Assembly (NCBI RefSeq): GCF_030867145.1
Contig: NC_134433.1
Location: 12,537,216 to 12,601,215, forward strand
Reading direction: 5' to 3'
Length of the DNA: 64,000 bases
From: Opisthocomus hoazin
Lineage: Eukaryota; Chordata; Aves; Opisthocomiformes; Opisthocomidae
Positions 1-14,400 of the stretch are shown in pieces. The notes below the pieces were generated by a model. The model worked only from the letters and a program-made list of their open reading frames with translations. It did no database searches and had not been told where the DNA came from. The translations under genes and the position numbers were made by a program. The first letter of the stretch is position 1. Each line of letters starts with the position of its first letter.

Positions 1-3000
1 CTTCCCTGGTAAAATGCCTGACAGCTAACAACCCCCATTAAAAAAATTCCACGAAGTTTCCAAGAAACCAAACCCATTAGATGCACGATCCTTTTCTCCC
101 CAGGCTTTCTTAACACATCAAAACATGTTTTCCATGACTATTTATATATGCAGTTACATTGCATTGCTGACTTAAACTTCCATATTACTTTGCAAACTAA
201 CCCAGCAAGCCAGTTGGTTTCAGCAGTAAACATGATTGACTATAAGTATATATAAAACTCACTCTTCAGATTTATTACTGATAATAAATCTGTCCCATTG
301 AGTTAGATAATTTACCGTGCTGGAACAGTCTACCTTTTAAAATGCAACTTAATGTGCTTAATAGAGCTTACTTTACCCTTTTAAAATAAATAAAAGTTTA
401 CATTGATTTTTTTTTCTTCAGATTCTGCCTTCTTTCCTTTCTTTTTCCTTATAGTTTAATGGTTTTTGTGAATTTAAAATAAACTTTACATTCATAACAA
501 AATTATGTGGACTGCCAAAACACTAATTTCAGATTGTCATAACATGTTCTGCTACAGGCATTTGACTCCCAACATTCATAATTGCTGGACAAGTGCCTGA
601 ACAAGAGAGAGGAGAGCATGTAACATCAGCAAAGCAAGAGAAAGCATCAAAAGTTTAAAAAATCAAAGGAAACTTTCACCAAAAATCAATGTATCTTTTT
701 TTCCCCAAAAAGCTTTGTTAGATGTACATTTTCCCAATGTTTTAGAAATTGCTTTAAGATTGCTTTAATTTAAAAAGAAACAAAATATATCATACCTATT
801 TTAAACTGTCAGTAGTATTTCAGATTTGATAACCGAAGGTGAAAGAGGCAATGAGGGGGTGAAAGTTGATGAAACTCCAGTACCTGCCTGCTTCAGGTTG
901 GCTCTGAACACAGGCGTCTGGGAATCTCTCTAAATTGCATAAAGTACTTACAGCAGTGTGTTAAAAACAAAAATGTAAAGTACCTGTCGTCCAGATGGGT
1001 TTGAAGCGCTTTCCCTGGAGTTATCCAAGCTGGAGTAACCTTCACCCACATTTACTTCACAGTCTCGGGAACTCAGCCTGCGGGCAACTCAGCATCTTGG
1101 TGAGGTTTTTGTACACCAGTCCCCCTCACATGGTCTGATTTGCAGATAATCTGCTGCCAAAGAGCTCTTTAAGAATTTTTGCGTCACTTTAGCCAAATAA
1201 ACTTTGTGTTTCACCCGGGCTGCAGCTCAGTTTTCCTCCTAGAGGTGGGTGGCTACATTTGTCTGTGCCGATCAGCTCCAAGGAGCAGGATGCAATGCAG
1301 GCAGGGGAAGGAGGGAAGCTCTTCTGGTAACGGACAGTTTCGCTGGCTGTTGTCACAGCTCTGAATGACAGGATGGGGACGATGAGGGAGACAAGCAGTG
1401 GGACAGAAGGTCTGAGGGAGTCAGTAAATTACAAGTTTGCAGGTGGCCCTGTAGATTGCAGAAAGACAGGAAGGACTGGGATAATTGGCACAATAAAAGG
1501 GCTTGGAAAGAATAATTTCTATTGCTGAATATTTACATTATTTTAATAGAGAAATAAGATTTAGTTTAATTTTAAAGCATGAAGCAGAAATTCTTTAAAA
1601 GCGTTTTGCTGCTTCGGTAAACTCAGTAATTTCCTTTCTTCCTACTTCTCCTCAAAATATCTCCCTCGACCTCTGACTCGTGCCTTTTCTCCAGCTTCTT
1701 CCACCCAGGATTTCTTTGTTCCTAGACTTTACAATTTGTTTATAGAAAGTCATAAATCGCAGGTCAACGGAATAGTGCCATAGTTTGGTTGGCAGGTATG
1801 GAAAAAATAAAGCAGTGGAAAACCCAAACGGGGACAAATAAGAATAGCCGATTGTTAGAGCAGCAGCAGTTCTGCTGTAAGTGGCTGCCGGTTTTCAGAG
1901 ACTGGTTCCAAACAATTGAAATGAAAACAAACTCTGAAAACTGAAAAGCCCGGGGTTATAATTAGCACTTTCCTCTCCCTGTCTGCCGGCCCCTCGACGG
2001 CAGCCGCCGCCAGCCAGCAGCGTGGCACTGGCACCATCCCGAGGGCAGCCCGGGTACTGCGGCTGCAAACCTTGAGGAGACGCCTACTAAAATAATTGCT
2101 GCTTCCCCATTAATTCTTGTGGGCAATATATTAAAAATCTTTTGTCCCATTAAGGTTGTTGCCTTCAGTTATGTTCGAGATTCATCGTTCTTTTAGTGAA
2201 AATAGCAACGTCTCCTCTCTGCTGTGCTGAATTCCCCTCCTGCACTCTTCTTTCCAAAATAAACAGTTTTGGTCGTTAATCTCTGCTGCAGAGAGGAAGA
2301 ACCCCCACCAGTTCGTGTCCTTGCACGTTCTGATCATTCACAGCCTTCCCCCGTTTCCTCCTGCTCTGCAGGGTTTGCACGGGCAGATGCCATCGAGCCT
2401 CACTCGCTAAACCTTCACAAAGCTCGAAGCACAGGGGTTTGACGCGTGAGCACCCATCTGCAGGTCGGCCCCGCGCTGTGCGGAGCAGGCTTCTCCTATC
2501 CTGGGAGGAGGGATGGTAGGAGGAATCCGTGCCTTCCCTTGCAAACAGATTTGCAGCTCCTCCACAGCTGGGAGACTGGAATGGATTTTCCAAACTCAGT
2601 TTTTCTACCCTCTTCCAAGAAATGAATTCTTTCTGCTTTGGGTCCCTCTGCTCTTTACATAATTATACGGGGTTTTTTTAAAGTTTTAGAGGCATCATGA
2701 CCTTTGTTTGAGGCTTTTCTTCATCTTAGTCTCTGCTTAGAGTAGGGGCTTTTAACAAGTTCTGAAACACTATTGCATCCCATTCATCTTGGTCAACACT
2801 TGCAGTGAAATTGCTTTCAGCTGCTCACATCAGTGGCACCCAGCATCAGTATTTAGATATTTTTGTAGGGCACACAAAGCTGTGATGTGAAAAACAGCAT
2901 ATTAAGAACACAAAACCACCTTTCACGACTTGGCCTTTTTGTTCAGTTGATTTTTTTTTTTTTCATTAATGTCTTCTGCAGCAGCATGTGTTTTTCTAAT

Positions 3001-5469
3001 TTCTTGCCAAACCATCTGGAGCCTTTGGGGCATAATATAAATAACAGACTTGAGATTTCAGGCAGACCCCTCAACTCTATGACACTTATTTACCCCATAT
3101 GTGGAAAACTTTCAGGTCCTGTACTGAGTCAGTTCCAGAATTTCCTGAAATCTTCTGTTCATTAGTGGGAAAAATCCTGATGATTTAAGGTAAATATGAA
3201 AAACCAAGGGGCAGAAAATGGACTTTACAAAAGATGTAACTTCAAACACTCCCAGAGATCTCCACAGATAAAGCAGCTGTAGATTCCAGTTACCAGCGCC
3301 AGCACAAGAATGGGAAGCATCAATCAAATTACCTAATAACAGTAGTACCAGCTGTACTAAGAAGAGATTAATAATAATTCTGCAAGCATGTCTCATTCAC
3401 TGCCAATAAGAGGATAGGAACAATCTTCCAAATAACACAAAACTAATCTTAAAATATTTATTTGTTCCCATCTTTTGCTTAGTTAGGAATCGGACTACAC
3501 TTAGAAGCTATTAAGATTGGCTTTGGGATGAAAGAAGTCCTGATTGTCTTTCCCTGCTGTTTTCTAAGCTGACTGTGCTGGGATCGACATCTGGGAGTTT
3601 GACGGGGTTTGGAGAGGTTGTGCCGTTTCCACTACAACAGTTTTGAGAGAGCATTCGGGTAGAGAAAACGGATGCTGAAAACCTACAAACTGCCGCTACA
3701 CACAACCTCTCCTCCTACCTCTTTCTTTTCTTCGTAGCAGTAGTTACTATTTTCTGACTTTTGACTGAATCTGAGGTAACTGACTTGTGTAACATCCTCT
3801 GTCAGTATTTTCCACTTGTCAGGGGAACTGTCTGTGAATCCGCACATGAAAACGACATGGTTTTGTGGACAGGTTCTTTTTCCAGTTTATCTGTTAGGTC
3901 CAAAGGTCTTTTTAAGGATTTGCAAAAGATATAAACCAAAGGAAGAAGGAGCACTGAAACACAGTGGGCATAAATTGGTTTTGGGTTTTTATTCTAACCC
4001 TTTAAATCTTTTTATCAGTTGGATGTTCATTTTTTCGTAATCTGGGTTTACGTCCGTAAGGCATAGAGCTTTCTTTGCCAAGAGACTAAACTTGGAGCAA
4101 GCTAGGCTTATTCCCACACAGTTTCCATTCCATCAGTTGGAAAGAGTTTGATTTTTTTATCAACTCTGAACCATTTCCTGCGAACTGCCAGCAGTTAAGT
4201 AGCCTGTTCCTCTTTTCCACGCTCCCACACCACTCTGCTGCAGAGCTGCCGGACCAACTCATCCCATCATCTCCGGGCTGCACTCAACTTCCACGCACCT
4301 GAGCAGAGACTGAGGTGGTTCTGCGTCCAGCCATGCCTCATGCTACGCAGGGCACCGACAACTTCCCCAGCCTCCGCACAGGGCACGCGGGCTCTCCGTC
4401 AGCGGCTCAGCTGTCTGGATCCTCAGTCCCCCAGCCGAGGGCTGCCGCTCACAGCAGTGATTCTTCCTTCAGGACAGAAGGGCAGAGCAATGCAGTAAGC
4501 ATCGCATCCACAGGAGCTGTAAAGGGAAATCATTTGATACATACCGATTTTATTCACGTTTCAAACTACTGCTTAAGAACGAGCTCACTTGCCTGTAAGA
4601 AATGACGGTCTGGTTTACGGATAACACAGACAGCTACTGCGCAAGAGCATGCAGCTGTTGGTGCTTACTGAGGGCACAGGCCTGGTTTTCTCAGGCTGTT
4701 CTCACACAGGCAGCAAAACAGAGAATCCCCTGCTGAACACTGTGCCAGTCTTGAATTAAGAGTGTCAGTAGCATGAACCTTAGAACTGTTTATTCAATTG
4801 CCCTTGGAGACCTCAAAGCAGAAGAAACATAGCTCTTGCTTTAGCATATGTATTTCCTCCCCCCCATTCCTTCTTGCAAAGGACTTATAAAATTGCTGGG
4901 TATAAATGCAAAACTGTTTCTGCCAGATTGGCTTCATTTCCTATAATGTGTTTTAGCCATGTGGATTTTCTGTGCTTATTTGAAGGAAAGGAAAAAAACC
5001 ACCCGTACTATTGTATAAGCTGTACAGGGAAATATCTGGGCAAGAGCTGCAGAGATAAGCACATGCTGGACAATACTTTTAAATACTCAAATTAACAAGA
5101 ACTGGCTTGGAAACTGTTTTGAATTTGTCAGACTCAATCCTCATCAGTGCTGCCATGGGCAACAAAAATGTTAGTCAGTTAAACCCCTGAGAAAAATTTA
5201 ACCTTCCTTGGCTGCTATCTCCCTCTCATAGATAGCACAAAGGAAATAGAAGAACTGGTGTCATGTCAAAGATTCTGAAAGAGTAAAATACTGACCTTTT
5301 GGAAGAAAAGCCCCCAAAACAACATACACATTAGTCATAATCAAAATATTGTGCATAACAGCTTCCCCAGAGATCTGGCTTTGTTTCAGCGCCACCAGGG
5401 TTCAGCATCAAGTACAAGACTGTTTACTCGCCTCGATGCGAGTAACACAGCGCGAGGCAGACGTTGTGC
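1..5469. other. Intergenic, AT-rich, no recognised gene
   Basis: I see no exon of a known family, no RNA gene and no open frame above chance length. Most of it is AT-rich with short A and T tracts. A locally GC-richer patch at about 1980-2560 stands out. In the conserved vertebrate order the next gene beyond the BLMH 3' end is the serotonin transporter SLC6A4, so this may be its upstream flank, but no SLC6A4 coding exon is visible. Confidence 0.6.
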
Positions 5470-6080
5470 ATCGCAGCCCCGTCACGGCAGAAGGGACCTC
5501 AGAGGATCATCCAGGCCATCCCTTCGCCAAAGGGAGGACCAGCCCCACCAGTGCCATCTCCAACAAGCCCTTCTGTGCCCTGTTCTGAGAGCTCTCTAAC
5601 AAGAGGCACCACACATCCTCAGGTGACCTATTCCAGGTCTTCACTGTTTTTATCACCAGAAAGCTTTTCCTACTCTCACTAAATCTCCCTGCGGTTGAAG
5701 CCTGTGAACTTTTTGATCAATTTCTATGAGCAGTGGGAACAAAACTCCTTTCTTTAAAGCATCCATTTATGAATTAAAAGAACATGATGGCTCCCCTTTT
5801 CTCTGACCAAACACCACAGCTCTTTCAGCCTTTTACTAGGCAGAGTTTCAAGTCCTCTGATCACTCTTACCACTCCTCTCTATGCTCATTTTGCTCTGCA
5901 TCTTCCTGGAGTTGCAGTGCCCCAAACTGCACACCGCACTCCAGCTCACTCTCCAGCAGTCTTCGGCAGAGCTGGGGAGCGTTACAGCGATTGGAGGCTA
6001 TTTCTCTCTCTGTATACCTCAATATTACATTACTTTTTTCTACAAGAGTATGCGATCAACCATGATATTTTTATATTTTT
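5470..6080 (-). repeat. Diverged CR1-type LINE fragment (antisense)
   Basis: The plus strand reads like the reverse complement of a CR1 retrotransposon 3' region. It shows in order an 'AAGGGACCTC..GATCATCCAGGCC' block (about 5490), an 'AGGTGACCTATTCCAGG' block (about 5620), 'AAAGCTTTTCCTA' (about 5660), 'CTCTTTCAGCC..CTCTGATCA' (about 5820-5865) and 'TGGAGTTGCAGTGCCCC' (about 5908-5924). These follow the usual CR1 order. The element is heavily diverged and carries no intact reverse transcriptase. Both edges are approximate; the right edge may lie up to about 60 bases further out. CR1 is the dominant LINE of birds and other sauropsids. Confidence 0.7.
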
Positions 6081-7465
6081 CTTTCCACACCACTTAAACT
6101 TGGCTCAGACTCGTTCTACATTCTCTGGTTGCATGTGCAGTTACTCCTGGCTAGGCGTTGCTCCTTACACAACATACGTTTGCCTGGTTTGATAGAGATC
6201 ACACTTTGATAAGTATAGAGCATAAAGCAGAAATGGTGGCAAAGTATTTGACAACCTGATAAACATATTTGACAAATCAATTATTCCACAATATCCTGAT
6301 AATTAAAAGGCATGTCCAGACTTCCACAAAGAAAAGTGCATGTGATGCATACTTCTGCCAGTCAGCAGTGTAGGATGCAAGAAAGGTGATCTACCCCATC
6401 CCGAGGCACCGAGAAAGATCTGAGCATTGGAGTCTTCTAGACTAGGCAAATCTACTGCAAAGGTGTAGCTTCACATTACTGCTTGTGACCATTGCTACTA
6501 GAAAAGGCAAGCTGGAAGCAATGGCCATTTGCTCCTGTACCCTCATAGGTCCTGAGGGGACAGAAACCCTTCTGGTGTAAGCCCAGGATAACCTGAGCTG
6601 AACTTTGCTGGAAGGAAATCAAATTACAGCATCTCTGCACTGCCAAGATACCTCCTGCCCATTGCCAGAGCAGCTCTGTTACCTTCGCAGGCGATACTGC
6701 AAAGGGCACAGACTTTCAAGACACATCATTCACAGGCAGCAGCAGCCTCCCGCTGCCGCTCCCCACCAAGTGCTCTCACCTAACCAGCACTCCTGCCCGC
6801 TTCAGGCAATGCTAATCACAGCCGCTTGAATCATCTCAGATGACTCCCAGACAAACCCTAATCTGGATTTAATTTAGCAGGCAACATGCAGACTGATTCA
6901 GCTTGGCATTTTTAATCTATGTACATACAAATACATATTTGTATAACCAGCACAAGACACTTTTGTAATCATTTTATAACTTTCTTCTTCCATTTAGACA
7001 ACAGAGGTAAAGTCAAACCAAACTATAGAATACCATGGCCATACCAAACATCCTTTTTTGCTTGCACTTAAGTAACATCTGTCTGCTGCCCAAGGTAGCT
7101 GCTGCCCAATGTTTCAGTGTGGCATGTTGTTGTCCTTACTTACCCTTTTATTTGCCTATGACTAAGGCCAGTACCACATAGGAACACCATCAGGGTACAC
7201 ACACAGACAGCCTGCCATTTTGGTGCAATTTAAATCAAAGTTAGTACTGCACTCAAACTATGTGAATGCCTGTAGCACGAGATACTACATTTCTGTTATC
7301 TTTGTTCAGCGAGAGGAGCATCTTTGACTACTGAGAACACAGAGCAGCAGGTTTTCCTGATACATTCACATTCAATTCGTTTGTAGGTCACTAATATCTT
7401 TCCATTTCATTAGTTACATGAGGCTCATTAAAAACCCAGAACCATACTGTTCACTTCAGAAAGTG
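6081..7465. other. Intergenic between CR1 fragment and BLMH 3' end
   Basis: No exon or RNA gene is seen. It is AT-rich with ordinary low-complexity patches. The far end may already belong to a long BLMH 3' UTR if the more distal AATAAA (minus strand, 7466-7471) is used. Confidence 0.5.
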
Positions 7466-8304
7466 TTTATTTAAAAGCTTCATAGCACCATCTTGTTTTT
7501 AAAACATCCAAATAAAATGCAGCAATTAAAATGTTGGGGTTGTTTTTCTGTTGAGCATGACACTAACTCCACCTGTGAACATACATATGGTTGTTCTTGC
7601 TAATGTAACTGAAAAATAGCGCTCCTGTGCACACAGACACAGCACTGGGCCTTGACATGCGTTATCCAGTCCTAGCTCAGTAACAGAAGAATAAGAACAA
7701 GTGAAACTGGAAACCTGAAGGAAACAGTTTTTCCCTCCCCAATTCTGCTGGAAGAGAAAATTTCCTACAGGTAATTTTTAGCAGTTTCAATTCTTACGTC
7801 CCCTCCAAAACTTCAGCAAAACTAAAAATGTAAATATATAAAATATTTTGGGCATTCTTTTATGGTACAAGTCAGAGCATGGATAGTTCATTTATAAGTA
7901 TCAAGGTATTTGTTCTAACAATCATGTAGCTGTTAAATTCTAAAGGGCCTTTTACGGCCCTCTTCTAGGGAAAACACTGCTCAAAGTAATTCTACAGAGT
8001 TACTATGCTGATTTTTATTAAAAATTTAAGGTAAAATCCAACTGCCATTGACAGTACTTGTAATACATTTTCATTATGAGTTTTTTTTCCTTCTCCCTTT
8101 TTAGTTTTGCGGAGTACCCTGTCTGAGAGCTTTATTCAGCCAAGTCAGTAAAGCGCTATTTCCCAAAGATCCTTAACTTACATTTCAAGAATACGACCAC
8201 GCTGAGTGCTTGGTCTCATTATCATTTGGCTATGGCTTCCAACCACTGGAATTCTCTATTGCGTCTACTTCTGGTTGACCGTTAAGAGGCAAATATTCTG
8301 TAAT
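7466..8304 (-). other. BLMH 3' UTR with candidate poly(A) signals
   Basis: Downstream of the BLMH stop codon the minus strand has AATAAA at 8014-8019 (about 290 nt after the stop) and again at 7466-7471 (about 840 nt after it). Either could define the transcript end; I cannot tell which from sequence alone. No coding signal is seen here. Confidence 0.4.
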
Positions 8305-8456
8305 TCACTTGGCTAAAGCCCCCATAGGGTCCCAAGCTGGCAAAACAATTGGTTCCTGCTGCATCACTGCCAAGATGTCTTCTGGTACATGCTTCTTATC
8401 CACCACAACTTCGTACACGTACTCAGAAAACCAGTCATCAGTCATGATCAGGTAAC
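8305..8456 (-). CDS. BLMH: BLMH exon 12 (residues 406-455 and stop)
   Basis: The exon follows a TTTTCATCTCCAG acceptor and encodes YLIMTDDWFSEYVYEVVVD and then the C-terminal arm ending MGALAK, stop TGA. The split Gly406 codon (G|GT) joins exon 11 in phase 1. Confidence 0.96.
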
Positions 8457-11400
8457 CTGGAGATGAAAATAGTTCATTACAACAGAGAACCATTACCAAT
8501 ACAGTGCAGCAGTCACATATACAGGTTTCACCCATGAACGACGCATTACAAACAGGACCTAGTCATACTCTCTATCTCTCAAGAAAAAAAAAATTACAAA
8601 TAAGTTAACATGTAGGCTAACTGGATGTTCTTCACATGCACTGAAACACCAAGCAAGAAGCCTGCCAGGAAAAACAAGATCCAGAATATTCATCATTTAT
8701 GCTTCCTCTTAAAACAGGCATTGAGAATACTCAGGTGAATTACAATGCCTTAAAAACCTTAGTATTTAAGGCAGAACGTAAAATTATCCGAGTCTCTGGC
8801 TTTAGAAGTTTTCAGGGTTTTGTTAAGAAAAGGGAAATTTTCCAGGTAAATATCCAAATCTTTTTGGCTGAATAAGAATTTGCTCTTTCAGTTCTTGTAG
8901 TAAGAAAAGGAGGCCATCTGCTTTCCTCAAATGTAAAACCACCTAAGAATCACACTTTGGCTGAACCAAATCTTAATTTTCTCCCTTATTGTAATTCTTA
9001 CCGAGAATTTCAGTGAACAGCCTTTGAACTGTGGGAGTCACATTTAGAGTATCACGGCTTTTAGCAGAAAGCTACCATTGCAAACAAACTATTCAAGGTG
9101 AACTGAAAATAAGAGCGGCTGGGAGAAAAAGGATTTTGAAGACAGATGGGAAGGCTTTATGTAATAAAGTTCCTCATGTCCTTACACAGTATCATCACAC
9201 AATCAAATGAAACAAGAAAACGTCCAAAGAATATGGACAATAAATGCATCTATCTACACCATCTTGTTTCTAAAGCAAGAGATCAGATAATTCCCATAAA
9301 TTAAAAACCCTATCAACTGTAATCCGAGCTAGAAGCCATTTTGGAAACACTGCCAAAGGGAGCTGCTGTGATTATTCTCTTCAGGATATGAGTTCTTGGG
9401 ACACACAAAAACCTCTCACTCCCAAGAGCCAACAAGTAATTGCACCCTGAGAGGATAATGAACTCTGCTTCTGACATCCTGTATCTCAGAGCTTGACAGT
9501 GCCGATTAGGATCGCAGTGTCTGAACAAGAAGGAAACGTCAAGCAGAACTTCAGAACATGCAAATAAGTAAGGTCGCTCTTTGAGGAGGCCTGTGCCCAG
9601 TGTCACAATGAAAGCCATTATCAATTTCTTCATTAAAAGGAGACATACACTGTATAGGCAGCAAGACATATGCTCAGAGCCTGCCTACGGAAACCCTGAG
9701 CTCTGCACTCCATCCAAGTAACAAGCAGAAGTGAAAAAAACAGAAAAGTTTATTGCATTTCTGGGCAGGACACACAAAGGAGTTTTACCTCAGGCAATTA
9801 ATCCACTGCTTCGACGCACACCATTGGTATGTTAAGGCCAGCATACGGACAAGAACTTGGAACAGCATCACCGTGGTGTAACAGAACACAGCACCTGACT
9901 ACAAAAGCACAGTCCTGCCTCTGTGTGAGGCTGCTCCACATTTCTTCAACTGACCCAAAGAAAAACCTGAACACGCAGCATTTTAAAACTGACAAGCTGC
10001 TGGCCAGGGAGAGGTCAGTCGAGGATGGCTGGTCTGGAAGCTATTGCACAACCTCGGATTCGGGCACCTGAAAATAAGGCCCTGGAAAGCTCCCGAAGGA
10101 CACAGTACAAGCCACTTGGTGCTTGTGCCGTAACTCCTCCACAGGGAGAGCAAATTAACAGAGCCTTGCTGTCACAGTGTGGTTATGGGACAACATACAC
10201 ACACATCTATGAATACAGACATTAAGTGTCTGCACTTAAATCCTTAAAATGTCTTCAGACAGAAGAGTAAGTATGCAACAGTCAGTACAAGAGATTAGAA
10301 AAGTCAAAAGGGAGCTGACTTCTAGCTGGAGATGTACCACCAGAAAGTTCTTTTTGCGCCAAAACAAGCAGATGGACCCCTATCAAATGGATGTGATAAC
10401 GTGATTTAGTGTTCCCCTCTTGCTTGCTTTTAAGAAAAGATACCCCATGGGATAAGCCGGGTTCAAAGTTAGGTAATAATGTACTGTGTTCTCCAGAACA
10501 AAAGAGTAATCAGAATAATTAAACTTGCCTGTATGGCTGACAAAGTGCCAGTAAAACACAGAAAGGAAATATTTGACTGGGAAGTGACTTTACCTCAAAA
10601 AACAAGCAATGTTTGTCAGCAGCTGTGTTCGCTCCTTGAGGAAAAATAGACAGGATTCCAAGAAACACTTTTACAACAGATACAAATGTAATTACTAAAC
10701 ATTTAGGAGAGGCAATGCTAGGCTGTTCCCAGGGCTTCCCTTTCCCTGGGACAAGCACCACCACAAGAATTCAGTTCTGCCCACTCCGCGGAGTGTATAA
10801 GTAACTTCATACCATGGTACCCAAACCAGGAGTCACAGTCCTTCCAGTCCTGCCCCACGCCAGTCTGGGGAAGCAGGCGTTACCTGGCACCTTCGACCGT
10901 ACGCAGAGCAAAGCAAGAGGGACCCCATGCAAAAAACCCCTTCCATTTCCTACCAACAATGTAATTTGTTTATCTGGGTTTTAATGACTCAAAATTTAGT
11001 CTCTGGTGTTTTGTTGCAGGCTGTACCTTTTATCATCCTGTCCAAGAAATAATGGAGTTGGGGCTTACTTGTATCCCCCACACCCCACTGAGCCTCAACT
11101 GGGATGTGCCAAGTTTAACATCATTCTTGGCTGCCTCTTCACCGATGTGGATTCTGGTTCTCTGCACTGGACTTATCCAAGCACAGCTTCCCAGTTCCTT
11201 AACAAGGCAGATAAGATAAAAAAAAGTCACTGCCAGACAGACTGAGCAGCACAGCAAGAGAGCTAGGACAGACCACAAATCCTCACCCTCCTATACCAGC
11301 GAGTACTGGACAATGAAGACTGAAAAAGCAGGGCAGGAGGCAGGGGAGGAGACCCTGCCAAGTTACCTCTTCTAGTGTTTGAGAGAGCACTCTGAAGGCT

Positions 11401-14400
11401 GTTCCAGCTGCCTTCAGCTCAACAGTGGGTTGTCTGGTCATGCCTAAGAAAAGAGTAGCCTGAAATAAAAAGTCAAGCTTTGTAGTTCTGATGGGATTTT
11501 CTGTCAAGGCACTTTTTCAGACAACTCCCTAACCAAAACAAAATATAGACAGTGAAGCAAGACTTTCCAGAGACTGTGGGCTCTACCAGTACAAAACAGA
11601 TGACAGTGACTCACTCAGAGAAGTTCACATAGATGGCATGCATACAATACAGGCATATAAGGTACGGGCAGGGTTTATTCAAGTCACTCTGGGGTCCTGT
11701 TGTATTTCAAAAGAACAACTAGCTTCTCTTAAATGGCTCTAGAAGAACTTATTCTTGAAGAGTGAATCCATATTTGGAAAAGAGATAATGTTAAAGGATA
11801 GTAAACTGTTACTGCAAACCATGTAGCAAGTTAGGCTTACAAAGCTGGCAAACAAGTTCACGTAATATTCAAACACAACCAGGTAACAGGGTTAAGTTAG
11901 TGTTATTCCTATGTAAAGCCTGAGGCACTACACTTTAATTTCTAGTTGCTGCAGTTATTTTTTGATTTTGGGTTACATGCTCAAAATGAAGAACGCCAAA
12001 CACACACACAGCTCTCCACACACATCATCACAGCCTCCGCAGCTCCATCAGAGCATTCCCTGACGCTCCAGCCCAGTAACACCAGCACAGAACTGCCGCT
12101 GCTCAGTCACAGCTCAACAGGTACAACTTCTACTAGTGGTGTCAGGCTTCAGTCTGCTGCCCTGCGGTTTCAGAGTAATAGCCAATATCCTGAAACTGAG
12201 CCCAATCTAACAAAGAACAACTCTGAACCTTGGCCAAGGAGCCTATATGGTTACCACAAAGTTGCTGACAGACACCTATTAACTTCAGAATGTTTGGAGC
12301 ACGAACCAAAGTCCACGCTGAACAGGCTGAGTAAGGCTCTGCCTTCCTGGAAGCATTCCTCTAACTCTAGTAGCATCTAACATCACAAACCAAGCATCTG
12401 GAGTGTCTCAAAACGACATGTTCTGACAATAAGAGCAAAACTAAGCAGGTATTTTTATGTTTTATATTCTCTATTACTCAGAAATGCTTAACAAAATAGT
12501 TATTAGTTTGTATCTGGAGACAAGAAAAGTTTTGATGTTATTTTTTTAGTATTGATTTGGCTTCTTTAGTTAACCTACCTTTCCAACACACATTTAACTA
12601 TTGTCACACTGATGAGTCTTGAAGGCTGAACATCAACATAGTTTCATTTGTGTTGTCAAGACGAAGTATTTTTATTGGAATACTTCGTTGTGAGTGTATA
12701 CAGCTAAATCAGAACAGGCACTACTGCAAGACCAAGAACATAAATTAAGAAACTGTTCCAAGAATATTCTATGTTTCAGTTAGCTGTTCATGCATAAGAT
12801 ATCAAAAGCTTATTCATAAAGACCACATCCTAAACCGGAGCTTTCCAGAAACAGTCTATTCCCAGAAGAAACCCCCAAACATCCTGGGAAATTTCAGCCA
12901 TACCAGATCTTGTGAGCACAACATTTGGGATTAATCTGCCACAGAAAAATGTGGTCAGCAATGACTACTGTGTTATGCCCTGGGACACACGGAAGCCTGG
13001 GTTGGCACGCTCAGCAGGGAGTTTGTGCCATGGCTGAGCCCGCATCCGGCCCATCCCAGACTGGAACATGACAAGTCATGGAGATCTTGCTCCACTCCAC
13101 ACCTTCAGGAAACCCTGACTGACTGCTGGCCTCAGCAGAGCAAAGCAGAAATGCTCTCAACACCATCAGCCCCGCTCACCTAGGGCCAGGGCAGGTCAGA
13201 GCTGGATCCCAGACCAGGCAGAGAAGCCCCCTCCAGTCATTCCCAGGCTGAGCAGGGAAGGCACTAGAAGCAATTTCTGAAGCCACTGCTCAGCTGTGAC
13301 TCACCACTGTCCACACTGCCATGCCAGGCTGTCACATCCACCCCACTACAGCCCGACAGCGCTTACAAATCCTTTTTCAAGGAACAACAGTGCAGGCTGA
13401 GACAGTCATCAACAGGAAAGCAAGTTTATGCAAGAAAACCTGGCATGAGCAGAACTGCATGTTAACAGTGGATTTTGTTGTTGCTAGTGCTTGTCATGCC
13501 AGAGGGGAACACTGCAAGGATGCTGCAGGTCATGTTTTTATCATGGCTTCAGAAAGCAACCAGAATTCTCTTTTTTGTTTTTTACATACAGGTGTTGGTA
13601 CTAGAATAGTTTACATCGCAGCTGTTCACAGTACAAGCTGGAATCAGCCATACCCTCATTTACAAAAATCAGTAAGTAAAAGCTTACAGTGACTGATAAA
13701 CAGTGCTTTAAAGAGGATATAAACCACTTAGGTTTCACGTATGACTCAGTAAGATTGTTTAAGTAATATCAGCCACAGCCAGCATGAGGTCCCAAAGATG
13801 AGACAGCTGAAGTATACAGATTTAAGCTTAGTTCTGTTACCAAAAACTTCAGTACACTTAAAATATCACAGTGAAGTCTATTTCTGCTTTCACACTAGAA
13901 GAAAGCACTTCTGTAGCACTTCTTGGAAGCGATCCTATCCTATCCTGCAAAGCACTTCCTATCCATTGTCCCTTTATTAAAGGAGTGGTTTACACGCCTG
14001 CTGGAATGCTTGAAGTTTCAGAAGAGAAGTTCTACCATATTTTCAGACTAATACGACCAGATTTCAGACTTGTGCTCTGCAGAAGATTATAAGCAACAAA
14101 ACAGCAGAGATTCTGCTCTCTCCCTACCACACTTGCCAAACTCCTACAGCTGCTGGGTTTTTTGACACAGACAATAGTTGGCAATTTACTTGTGATCAAC
14201 ATCAAATGGGTATACAATGCTTAGGAAAATAAGCAGCTTTACAGCAATAAACTAATCAAACTTTAAAAAGTTATTTTAAAGTTTATTACTTTAAATACTT
14301 CATTACATGAACTGTAGATGCATTTTCTAGAACTCCTTTGATAATCCCTACTATTCCCAACAGGCCCTGCACTCTGTGGTACACTCTACAAATGCTTAGT